Positions 13,001 through 23,840 of a stretch of 64,000 nt of DNA are shown here, piece after piece. The DNA is from Anas platyrhynchos (Eukaryota; Chordata; Aves; Anseriformes; Anatidae): assembly GCF_047663525.1 (NCBI RefSeq), contig NC_092589.1, positions 77,922,501 to 77,986,500 of the forward strand, read 5' to 3'. The notes beneath the pieces were generated by a model. It saw only the letters and a program-made list of their open reading frames with translations. It was not told where the DNA came from and ran no database searches. How positions within the stretch are numbered: position 1 is the first letter of the stretch; each line of letters opens with the position of its first letter. The translations under genes were made by a program, and so were the position numbers.

Positions 13001-16000
13001 AAATAATAAAATTAAACTACTTCTTAGCAGTCTCAAGTAGTAAATTGATTTCTGAACTGCTTAAAGATAGAATTGGAAACCTAGGTCTTTATAACAGGTA
13101 TGTTTCCATGGAAATACCTCTTTGCAGAATTTTTACTAGACTCCACACCTTCTAACACTTTAAATCTTTTTTAACCATCATAAAATCAGTTTTAGTACAT
13201 GATACTCATTTCTAAGTGTACATTTTAAAACCTAAATGTTGTTCACAAAGTTAAAATGCAATAAAATCATATTGTAGTTACTTCATTTTCAGTCTTCACA
13301 CCTGCCTTGTATTTCCCAGTTCCTGTAACTTGCATCTCATCCATCGAGTTGTTAAAGTGATGGCTTTCCTAACTAAATGCAATAATTTGACCCAGAAGGT
13401 CCAGCTGCTCTCAGTAGGCTGTTTGTCACTGTGCTCTTCAAAATGTAGGTCAGTGCTTTCAAAATCACTCGTAGCTGCTGAGGGGACAGGTGACTGGCTG
13501 CATCTGTAGCTTCCGCATGCATTAAGTGTATCAGTCCATGGGGCTGGCTGTATGACAATTCCACCACCAGGAACTGAAACACATCTTCAGTGCCAGCTTG
13601 ACCAAGACCAGTACTGGATTTAGCAATGAAAAGGCTATTTTTACAGTGGAAGCATCTCAAAGCACAATTCTGTGTGGCTGTTTCAGTACATGAATTAGAA
13701 GCTTAGATGGATTTTGGCAAATATACAGCAGTTGATTTAGCTTTGACTTCTACTCTTCAGCCATGCTATTGCTGAAAATCCCAAGGCTTGGAATCCCACA
13801 GAAAATAAGCTTTGTGGTTCTTCCTTCAGATGTAGAAATCCCTGCGTGCCCCAGTGAGTGCTCTGCATTTCATGGAAGTGGGGACAAAAAACAACGGGTT
13901 TTCTCTTAGCATTTATGTGTCTTTTAATCCACCTGATCTCCCTATACCAGAGATGCTTTATCAGCGCATGTCCATTTTTTTGGAGGTCTCAGTGCAAAAG
14001 GAAAAAAAAGATGAGGTGTAACAAGTGAAAGGAAAATAGCAGTACAAATTGACTAGCATAGTAGTGGTCAGATTGCTTTTAGGTAGAAAAATTGGAAATG
14101 GTACCACGGGCTTCCTCTGTAAGGAAGATACCTCAGATTGGTTTCTTGCAAACTCTTCAAAAGCTTTTCTATGCGTTTCCATGGCTGACTAAAAGGACAA
14201 TTCCATATGGTTGTCTCCAGCGTGTTTTCTGGAAACAAATGTTTTGTTTCCATACTTTCCCCTCAATTTGTTTTTTTACTATGCATTTCTTTAGTTTGCA
14301 TGCTTTTCAAGAAGACTGTCTGTCATATGCATTCTTCTCTATCTTGAAATAATTAAAATTTCCAACCACCAGCCTAACCTTACTGTCCTACAGCAAATAT
14401 TTTAGCAAAGTCCACCACAGGTCTAAATGTTGAAATGCTTTTTATCCAAGTGAGCTTCATATGGATTTTCCAGAAGTAGTATTAGTTCATAATTGACTGT
14501 CTGCCATTAACATCCTGTAAGTGCACGGTGCTGCAAATGTTTGATGTTACCTGTTTTTCTTTGGAGAACAGGGACTTTAAAATAGTTTTTGCACGTTTCA
14601 CTTGTAGAAATCACAAATCCACATCTTCAAAGATATTTAAGTTTTCTTTGCTCGGCAATTTAATTTCAGATCACTCTTTTGCTGCTTAACATAATTCTTA
14701 ATGGTGCACTGAATACCTGTTCTCCTTGTAAAATGCACAAGGATAATTAAGTATCTATATCAGGGATCATCATAAACTAGAAAACTGAAGATATATTTGA
14801 ATGAAGTCTACAACTTCCTCGTAAGGGGGTGTCGAGAGGCAGGAGACCTTTTCTCCATTAACACCAGCGACAGGACCCGCGGGAATGGGGTTAAGCTGAG
14901 GCAGGGGAAGTTTAGGCTGGACATCAGGAAGGGGTTCTTCACAGAGAGAGTGGTTGCACACTGGAACAGGCTCCCCAGGGAAGTGGTCACTGCACCGAGC
15001 CTGACTGAATTTAAGAAGAGATTGGACTGTGCACTTAGTCACATGGTCTGAACTTGGGTAGACCTGTGCGGTGTCAAGAGTTGGACTTGATGATCCTTAA
15101 GGGTCCCTTCCAACTCAGGATATTCTATGATTCTATGATTCTATGATTCTATGAATGTTCTCTTGAAGACAAGAGCATCTTGGATTATATCACGTGTCTA
15201 AGTAGATGCTTTTAAGTGCGAAAACTCAAGGAGAGAAACACCCTTGAAAAATCTGATAATCTAGTCCTTTGGACATATATTTGCAGTGTGGTGAATTGAC
15301 TTCTTGCTTTTAATTTGAGCATTGTTTTTGCATATCCAACATCTTTACAAGTATGTGTGTACAAGATCTCTTGGCTGGGCTCCTTCCCACCCAGATTTCC
15401 CATCTTGCTTTCCTAAGTCTTCATTATACGGTTTAAAATCCTTCATGTTGAAGGATCAAGTCTATCTAAAAACTCCGTGAAAATTCCATTTGGGTTTAAT
15501 CTTGAGAGTGAGATCCTAAAATGATCTCTAGATTGGAGTGACATGGGTAGGTAGGCAGCTCTGTGAATGACTTGCAGGAAGTTACGTACACACCTATACA
15601 GCTAGAGGCAGTTGTCCAGAAGATTTAATTGTGCCCAGAGCATTAGACAAGTTTCTGGCTGAGTACTTGGGGAAAAAGTGGGTTTGGGGTGTATTTCTCT
15701 TTCCATTTCAGGATCTTAAATTACTTAAATGAGAAAGCTTAACTTTTCTCTTTTAAAACCAAACATTTTCATGCTGCAAGCAGTTTTGCTGCTAGCTGGA
15801 GTCAAAGGGCACTGTGTAGATTAATTAGTACAATGAAAAATTAGTAAAAGTATTAATTGCATCACTTTTAACATAAAGGTTTCTTTTTACTGTAGTGAAA
15901 ACTAGGTTTTCGTATGCCTTTCCGAAGGAGTTTCCTTATAGGATGAACCATGTAAGTATGCTCTACAAACTATAACTTAATCAAAATAAATTAAAAGGCA

Positions 16001-19000
16001 AGTAATTGTTAGGAGGAAATGCTATCCTTTTAAATTCTAGGAAGGAAATATTTTCACACTGGTATGTCTAACCAAATCTAACCAAATTTAATTTAATCTA
16101 ACCAAAATTAATTACTAGAAAAGGTAATTTAAAGAGTAATAAATCTTGTATAACCTCCTTTCCTTAAATGGGTGAAAGGAATGCTATAATGAGAAGTGAA
16201 GTGACTGAGTGACTAAAATACCAATTTTTATGTGGTATGATAATAAAAGAGATTGAACTTTTTTTTAATCGTCTTGTTTACAAGTACGTTGCTTCAGGGA
16301 AGATAAATAGTTCTTGCACCTGGGGTGCTTCCAAGCGCACACATAAGAGCAGTTGGCCTACAGAAAGCAGTTTTATTTTTGCCTATAAAATGTAATGTTT
16401 TTTGAAAAATAATTTTTATTTATTAATTAAAATTTAAATTTACTAATGTTTTTCAAGGCATTCTCTGTCTCAATGCTAAAGAATTTTGTAGACTATTTCT
16501 TGAAACCAGTACTGCTTTATGCTGTAGTATTTTCAAAGTAAATGCATCTAATTGTTCTTTAGGTTGACTATGCCAAGTGCTACTTTTTTGTGATTTTGCT
16601 TTTCACCAAATTTAGAAAGCCAAATTATATATCAGAATATAAAATATCTTAAAATATCGTAAAACAGCAGTGCAATTTTATCAGAAGCACTTAAGATAAA
16701 GTCAAATGAAAATATAAAATATATTTTGGAGTACTTTTCCTGTAGCATAAAGAGTTGAGTCTTTATTTTGATATAATTAATATATTACTTCCTCTATGGA
16801 AAAAGAAAGTCTTAAATTGCTATGATTGTACAGAATATTTCATATGAAATTAAATATGAAACTACATGAAAAGGTGATTTGCCATGTTAGTTGCATGCTG
16901 AAGATGCTCTAATTCTAGGAAAGGACTTCTGTATTTCTTTTGAGTGCTTATAAACTGGGAACAATTTTCTGCTTTCTTCTTAGAACAGATCTCAGATGAG
17001 TTCTGCCAAGTAGTCTTTGATGGTAAACTTGATCCAAATGGTTCAAATGCATTGCTATTATGATTGGGGTTCATTTATAATGGTGGTAAGGCAATGCCCG
17101 ATAGTAGTTTGGTTTTTGCCTGGTTTTGTAGTTTCCTATGAAATGTAGTCAGGAGTGTTGAAAATACATGTGTTGAGAATTTCTGTGCATTTGTGATGTT
17201 AAGCTGGATGCTATTAATTCATTCTGCTGTCTGAAACATGCTACTGTTTAATTGTGATGTTACTTTCTTGCAGATACTAGAATGTGAATTCTATCTCTTA
17301 GAATTAATGGTAGGTGAGGTTTTCTGTTTTAACTGCCACCTCAGTTTACTCTTTATGTATTTAAAATGTTTTGAATTTTGTGCTATGGAATATGTATTGT
17401 GCTGTTGTCTTGTTTTTGTTTCACACCAATTTTAGAATGATGTTTATGTAGATCTAGCATGTACATTTTCAGCAGCATGCCATAATTACTGTGCTGTCAT
17501 CTGGGCTGAGTGAGGGCGTTCTCAACAGTTTGCATTGAAGTTTGCATTGCTCAACAGAAATAATGCAGATTGTGGGAGCAGTGGGGACAGGGTGCATGTA
17601 TATCTCTGTGTCTGGAGCACTACTGGGAAGAGTAAACCCTAAGGTCTTTTTCCAGGGCTGTATTTTTTTTTTCTTTTTTTTTTTTTAAAGAGAGGTAACA
17701 GTATGTTACAAAATCCTAAAATGGGGAGTAGGATATTGGTGTCTTTACTTGCTCAGATGAATGACCAGTCAAGAACATAGAGTTGTATTCCTGCTGTGTT
17801 GAATGTCTACTGATTTTTGTAACCTCTTTTTAGATATCCTGCTTAGGTTTAGATACCCATGGTATACATGGCAGGAGCTCTTGTGTTTTGTATATTGGAG
17901 GTTTACCACAAGAAACTGCATTTACAGAAAGTTACATTTTGGGAATTAACTTATTTTTCCAGTATGCTATGCATTATATAGTATCTGTAATAATTGTCTC
18001 CCAGTGCTCAGCTTTTCCCTGTAATATCCATGCAGTTGACTTCTTTCAGTGAGTTATTCCTTGTTGTATACATCAACCTGGGCCTGGAAAAGAGAGATTT
18101 CGGGACCCTGGATTTTTTTCCTCTTTCCAAACCAGTGTCAATTATTTTGGCATGCTTTCCATGTATGGTATTTAGTGACAGACTGTTTTCTGGCAGCATT
18201 TTTTATTTCCAAGTGGGAATTACGGGTTTGTAAGCAAATGAGGTTTCACTGTGCTGCAGATGTGGCTTTCTGTGTCTCTTGGGGAAAAGACATTGACAGA
18301 CTGGCAACCATGCTATATAATGGTATTCTAGAGAGAGCAGTGCCCTCATTATAGCAGGGTTAGGTGTCATAATGCTGCTTCAAAAAATCAGTAATTGATT
18401 TGTGAATCAAATGCTTCTAATGCAAGCTGACAACACGCTCTGCGTTGTAATCTAACTTTTATCCCACTGATATTTTTCCTAGGACTGCTGTTTGATAGTG
18501 TATCATCCATATAGACCTTTGCTCCAATATGTGCAAGATATGGGCCAAGAAGACATGCTGCTACCTCTTGCATGGTAATGCAGACACTGATTAATAATAG
18601 TGCCTCCTTTCAGCAAGAAAACAAGTGTTTAACAGTTATGCCTCAGAGGTGGTTAAGCAATAGCAGGCTTAATATTACAAAGAGTACCCTAGTTAACCTA
18701 TGCAGGTATATGTTACTGGATTAAATTATTGTCCTTGTTGTCTCATAACTCTCTGTAATGGTTTTAAATTGAAATGGTCTAGTTTTTATTATTAGACTAG
18801 CTCTAACAGCACAGTTTTTTATGCTGTTGAATGATAACTATGAGTATACAACTTCTCTTTCTGCTAACATCTGCTTTTGGTAGAAGTAGTAAGTTGTTTC
18901 TCAACTAGGTTAAGCAGAACTCCTTAAATACTTTGTTTCTCAAATGCAGATAGTCAATAAAAAATACTGCCTTTATGTTTGCCTCAACTCCCTTATTTGT

Positions 19001-22000
19001 GAAATGGGGATAATTATTATAAAATAATTATAGGTGTAGGTGTTCACCTACACCTATACCTATAGGTATAGGTGAACACCCTCTGCAGAATGATATTTGT
19101 GATGCTATAACATACTGCTTCCAAATAAACTTCTGCTGTGACTACAAGGAAAACAATTAGTCTTTATTAGATTTCTACAAGGGGAGAGATCTCAGCTGCT
19201 CTATTTTGCCCTGTGGACTTACTGTTCCTACAATTTGGGAAATGGACAAAACATTTTAAAACTGATAAGTTTATGAATCTTATAGTCTAAAGGTGAATTT
19301 TTGCTCTGTTTTGCACAGGAGGATAGTGAATGACACATATAGAACTGATCTTTGTCTGCTGTACCCTCCTTTCATGATAGCTCTAGGTAAGTAACACAAG
19401 CAATATCCCCGTCTGGTTTAAATGGATGCCTTCTGTACACTGTCCCATAACAAGCATTCATTAGAATGCCCTTGTAAGCTTCTCCAGTCTGTGTTTCATA
19501 CAGTAGTGACAGTGTAGTCTTGCAACTTAGAAACTCTTGAAGAAAAATTGGATAATTAATCCAGAGTGTTCTCTGTTGAAAACTGGATGAGGTTGTTTGC
19601 AAAGGAATTGAAGAACGCTGAACTCCATAGTATTTTGCCTGACATACGATGTTTCTCAATGTATTGAGAGTGGATTTTTGTTCAATACCCATGTTACCTG
19701 ATCTTTGCAGCTTGCCTACATGTGGCCTGTGTTGTCCAGCAGAAGGATGCAAGGCAATGGTTTGCTGAGCTATCTGTGGATATGGAAAAGGTACTCTTTT
19801 TACCTCCTGCCACCTGTTAGGGACTGACCAGATATGTTAGCCGTGGTTATAAACCTGTCTTGCATGTGTGTGATACTGACTTGAACTTCATTCAGCGATC
19901 ACATTACGCACTGTTGAAATTAGGTGGGAGAGAAAAGAGGTCAGGCCATTCAGTTACCACCCTGCCCTGAAAGCCAAGACTAAAATGCTGCATAATGACA
20001 AAGTGCTTCTGCTGGTGACACTTCTCGGACTGAAATATAAAACCAATATCCCATGCTTTTCTTTTTTTTTTTTTTTTTTTTCCAGAAAATAAGATTTCCT
20101 AGTTTTTATCATTCAACCTTGAATTATACTCTAATTTTAAAATTCTAATGTGTGTAATTTTCTGATTCACCTTTCAGCATCTTGCCTACACGTAGTTCTT
20201 ATTTGCTCCCTATTGACGGATATATAAAACATACTTGACACTTCCAGGATGAGAAGGGCTATGACTTCAGTCAATGTTAAACAAGGGCATGCCAAGATTA
20301 TTCAGATGATTTTCCTGCTACTGCAAATTCCGTGTCAAATAATCCACTTCATAAATTTATTAGACTTTTAGGTGCAGGCAGTTACGCTGATACCAATAAT
20401 ATTCTTCAACTTAACTAGTTCCTTTTGTCTTCAGTTGACTTCCTGACTGCATTTATCCCTCTGTAACCTTTGTTTAGCTCAGGCAAGCAAGCTATACTCA
20501 TACTCATTCCCCTTATCATAACGTGTCATTCTGCACATCTTTTTCAGTCTGAGTTTACATTTTTTGAACCTGAGTGCCCCAAATGGAATAGAGTATTTCA
20601 GATGAGACCATTGCCCTCTGTGCCCTCAGTATTACACTTGATCCCACTGATGATATCCTGGAATTGTGTTTGTATTCCAGAATGCATCTTCAAATTTAAG
20701 CAGTGTGGATGCTATGCTGAATCAAGATCTCTGAATTACACTGTCACGCCTGCAAAAGCAGAGTGATAATAGATTGGCAGCACAGGAGAAACTACCTATA
20801 TTTGACAGATCAGGTTACATAAGCTTGCTGTTGAACATGTTTGAATGTTTAAATGTCACTGTCCTCATACCAGTGATACAATCTAAGCTTGATTTTATTT
20901 ATATTTTTTAACATTAACACACCATGGACCTCTTAGCTAAGAGGTCTGAGTTTAACTGTAACTTTTCTTTCAAGGGTAGATAGTGATCTAGCATTTAATT
21001 AAACTCCATGAATTAGAAAGAAGAAAGTCTACTCTATTAATTTATTGAATGATGAAACAAATCATGAACCAAATATCCACCTTTTGTGTAGAATATTGCA
21101 TTAGGAATTTAGTAGGAAATTACTATAGCTGAGCTGCAGTAGATAGAAAGCTTCCACACTGGTAGAGAATATTTATGCTTCTAGAAACAGAATATGAAAG
21201 CTCAGTAATTTGTATTTTAAAGTATTTAGATACTTCTTGGCTCTATTTTTGGAAGTAAGGAACTTAGACCAATGTTGTTGCTTTTTTTATTTACACTGTG
21301 CCTCCGATGCATATCGAACACTGATGGTCATTAGATTCTTAATTGGTAATCTGTGTTTATCCAGCTTCAGTTGTGCTGCCAGGTGTCCGTAGTTTCCCAG
21401 TGGCATGAAGTATAAGCTGTAGCAGTAAAAACAAATAATAAAAAAAAATGTTCAGCTCTTGGGGCAGGAGAAGTGGTCAATACAGTGGGAGGAAAATGGA
21501 ATGGGAGGGAGGGAGTGAAAACATTGAGGCTTCCATTCACAGTTAAACCAAAAACTATTTACAGAAATGGTTGATTGCCAGACCGGGTTATTGAGACATG
21601 AGACAGGCCTATTTCTGGTATGAAATTTGCATTTCTTAATTTAAGTCTGGGGCATAGTTAATTAACTGCACACTTAAAGTGACTGTGATAAATACAAAGT
21701 CGCTATTGTGTCTGACCTTAAAATCTGTTTTCTTTCAAATCAGATTTTAGAAATAATCAGGGTTATTCTGAAACTGTATGAGCAGTGGAAGAACTTTGAT
21801 GAGAGGAAAGAGATGGCTTCTATTCTTAGTAAAATGCCTAAACCAAAACCACCTCCAAACAGGTACTGTACTTCCATGTACTGCACTTAATGTATCTTTC
21901 ATACAGAAATCTGAACTACTATCTTAAGCATGCTCAAATGTTTAATTTGAGGTATAGTGTATGCTTTTACAATGCAGCCCTTTCTGTTACAAGTACACAG

Positions 22001-22571
22001 TCAGTTCAAGAGCTAGAATATAACAGCAGAACATTTGTTGTTTTACGGAAAGCAGTAACGTAATTACAGTGTGATCAATACAGCTTAGCAGATGAAGGAA
22101 ACAGCATTGTGAGGCCCAGTGGAGGGGCCTGATTCTTTGGAATAGTGCCTGTTTGCTGCCAGAGTTAATTAGTGTGATTAAATATTGCTATTAGGAATCT
22201 GCATGTGCAAATTCCTATGCATGAGCTTACGTAATGTGACCTGTAAAATGTTGATTTTGGAGGTAAATTCAGTGTATTTGAATAGTAATTTCAATATGTT
22301 CTGATACACCTAGCTGCTGAAGTTATTTATGCATGCTTAGAATAATATTTGCATTTTTAGTGAGGCTGCATAGAATATCTTACTCTATTTGCATATGTCT
22401 ATATTTTCCTTCAAAAGGCCTTCAGAATACTGTATTTTTTCATTTGAAAAAGGCAAAAATGCAATATGATACTTTTTTGAAGACTTTTTTTTTCCCCTTT
22501 TTCGTCTTCCTAACAGTGAAGGTGAACAGGGTCCAAATGGTAGCCAGAACTCTAGTTACAGTCAATCTTAA
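6732..22571 (+). CDS. CCNC: Cyclin C, complete gene (12 coding exons)
   Basis: Cyclin C pairs with CDK8 or CDK19 in the Mediator kinase module in the nucleus and regulates RNA polymerase II transcription; it also has a reported mitochondrial stress role. Twelve exons joined at GT-AG borders keep one frame and give 852 bp, 283 residues, the usual vertebrate length. The protein starts [14 protein letters not shown] and ends QNSSYSQS. The N-terminal cyclin box spans roughly residues 40-145 and includes [14 protein letters not shown] at 86-99; a second cyclin fold follows through about residue 250. The start codon is the first ATG after the CpG island and gives the expected N terminus. Introns range from 230 bp (exon 3-4) to 3.7 kb (exon 2-3). 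No frameshift or stop is seen. The paralogous cyclins H, K and T differ strongly, so the assignment is firm. Confidence 0.97.
7101..7207 (+). CDS. CCNC: CCNC coding exon 2
   Basis: The acceptor is a pyrimidine tract ending CTCTAG at 7100. The exon encodes [15 protein letters not shown] through IFFTN, and the donor is GTAAAA at 7208. Confidence 0.95.
7208..10925 (+). other. CCNC: CCNC intron 2, no gene inside
   Basis: This is the largest CCNC intron (3.7 kb). It contains short chance open frames only, a 20-base perfect palindrome at 9983-10002 and a GT/AT microsatellite next to it. No interspersed repeat is recognised. Confidence 0.7.
10029..10067. repeat. GT-AT-AC compound microsatellite
   Basis: GT units pass into AT units and then ACACAC, making the tract self-complementary. 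It lies about 25 bases right of a perfect palindrome centred on TTAA at 9991-9994. Confidence 0.85.
10926..11010 (+). CDS. CCNC: CCNC coding exon 3
   Basis: The acceptor ends TTTAAG. The exon encodes [14 protein letters not shown] through YFKRFYA, the first helices of the cyclin box. The donor is GTAGGA. Confidence 0.95.
11247..11316 (+). CDS. CCNC: CCNC coding exon 4
   Basis: The exon encodes [16 protein letters not shown] through ASKVE, the cyclin-box core. The acceptor is TTTCAG and the donor is GTATGA. Confidence 0.95.
12755..12806 (+). CDS. CCNC: CCNC coding exon 5
   Basis: The exon encodes [17 protein letters not shown]. The donor is GTAAGT, immediately after the first base of the next Leu codon. 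Confidence 0.95.
14790..15154 (+). mobile_element. CR1 LINE 3' fragment, sense to CCNC, in intron 5
   Basis: The translation at 14797-15051 gives the C-terminal end of a CR1 reverse-transcriptase [19 protein letters not shown], then [20 protein letters not shown]. The 3' UTR motif TTGGACTTGATGATCC follows, then a tandem ATTCTATG tail near 15121-15154. CR1 is a non-LTR retrotransposon; this copy is strongly 5'-truncated and cannot move on its own. The open 84-residue frame and intact tail suggest moderate age. Confidence 0.92.
15896..15951 (+). CDS. CCNC: CCNC coding exon 6
   Basis: The exon encodes [19 protein letters not shown]. The acceptor is CTGTAG and the donor is a consensus GTAAGT. 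Confidence 0.95.
17274..17309 (+). CDS. CCNC: CCNC coding exon 7 (36-base micro-exon)
   Basis: Twelve codons, [12 protein letters not shown], lie between CTTGCAG and GTAGGT. It is in phase 0 on both sides, so skipping would remove 12 residues without shifting the frame. Confidence 0.94.
18483..18574 (+). CDS. CCNC: CCNC coding exon 8
   Basis: The exon encodes [15 protein letters not shown] through LLPLA, the start of the second cyclin fold. The acceptor is TTCCTAG and the donor is GTAATG. Confidence 0.95.
19029..19074. repeat. Twin perfect hairpins in CCNC intron 8
   Basis: The first hairpin has 14-base arms at 19029-19042 and 19045-19058 with a 2-base spacer (TT). The second is a perfect 24-base palindrome at 19051-19074 centred on CCTATAGG. 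They share the CACCTATA segment, so only one can form fully at a time. Confidence 0.85.
19319..19386 (+). CDS. CCNC: CCNC coding exon 9
   Basis: The exon encodes [23 protein letters not shown]. The acceptor is TTGCACAG and the donor is GTAAGT. Confidence 0.95.
19711..19790 (+). CDS. CCNC: CCNC coding exon 10
   Basis: The exon encodes [18 protein letters not shown] through SVDMEK. The acceptor is TTTGCAG and the donor is GTACTC. Confidence 0.95.
21744..21862 (+). CDS. CCNC: CCNC coding exon 11
   Basis: The exon encodes [18 protein letters not shown] through [10 protein letters not shown]. The acceptor is AATCAG and the donor is GTACTG. Confidence 0.95.
22517..22571 (+). CDS. CCNC: CCNC coding exon 12 and stop
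   Basis: The exon encodes [18 protein letters not shown] followed by TAA. The acceptor is CTAACAG. This Ser/Asn-rich tail is the usual cyclin C terminus. Confidence 0.95.
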
Positions 22572-23840
22572 GACATTCCAAAGAATTTCTTCATGGACCA
22601 CTTCGACTCAAGACATCCTGGGATCTTTCCTGTGTTCATGAAATGGACAGAAGGTTTTAGTAACATCTTTACAAAGAACTTGAAGAGTAACTAGCTTGTT
22701 TGTGTCAAGCATTTTGAAAGCTTTTTCTTTAAAACTGTATCATTTTCTCTGACGCTGGAGTAAACATACTAAGATTTCTCAGTGTAAGGAATCGAATTTT
22801 AAACCAAGCTGCAAAAAGATTAACACTATCCACTCAAAACAAATAGTTCATTACTGGTTTTGTTTGCTTTGAGAAAATTGTAGCTTGCCTTTAAAGTGAA
22901 CTTTTTTTTTAAGGAGGCAGTAACCTTGAAACCTAAGTGTAACTATATTAATGACCTGTGTTGTCTTCATTTTGTTGGTGACTGAAGGAAGATAGTGCAC
23001 TGTATGTTAAACCTATCCATTACCTAGAGGTTTTTTTTTGTTTTTTAAATGAATCTGGATTCTGTAACAAGTGAAACAGCAGTCCTTCAGAAACAAAGCC
23101 TGGAAGAGTCTGCAGAGAATGTTGTTAGAATTCTAATGAAAACTGCAGGAAAGAAATTCAGTTCCTTTTGGGGGTTAGAAAAATACTTGTTTTATTCAGT
23201 AGATGTGTCTGGATGTTTTTGCCTTGAAGCCTAGTAGCCCAGCTTACCAGAAAAGTGCAATATGTATAGTGATTCTGCAGTTTTCTTAAACATTTCAAGT
23301 GTTAGGAATTAAAAAACAAAAACCACCAACACTTTTTTTTTTTTGCAAGTAAACGTACTGTATAGTACAATTGGAATATTTTACAAACAAATACAAATCT
23401 GGGTATGATTGCTATTTTTTATTGTGGATTTTTTTTGTACAAAAGATATACACTGTTAGTCTGCCTTCACTGTTAGTGTGAATTTACGTGGCTCATTCTA
23501 GAGGTTATTTAAGAGGATCAAGCTTTTGGTGAACTTCATACTGGCTAATTTTAATTGTGATTTTAGGAGCAACTCTTTAGGATAACTGAAACGGGATTCC
23601 TTGGTTAACTGTGTGCTGGAGAAAATGTAATCCTTTCAAACCGAAGGCCATATCCTGTGTTCCTTACTCAGGCAGATATCCCACTGAAGTCAGGAATTGG
23701 CCTACATCAAATGTCATGATTTTTAGGTAACTTTGTTTCTAAATAATTTCTGTACAACTTCATTTTGAATGAGAATGCCGACTTGCCCAAGTATAAAGAT
23801 TGAAAAATAAAATAAAGTGAAGTACCATTGTTGTCCAGCT
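22572..23840 (+). terminator. CCNC: CCNC 3' UTR with twin polyadenylation signals
   Basis: About 1.25 kb of AT-rich sequence follows the stop. Two AATAAA hexamers overlap by one base at 23806-23811 and 23811-23816, so cleavage is expected near 23830-23840. I see no earlier AATAAA after the stop. Confidence 0.75.
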
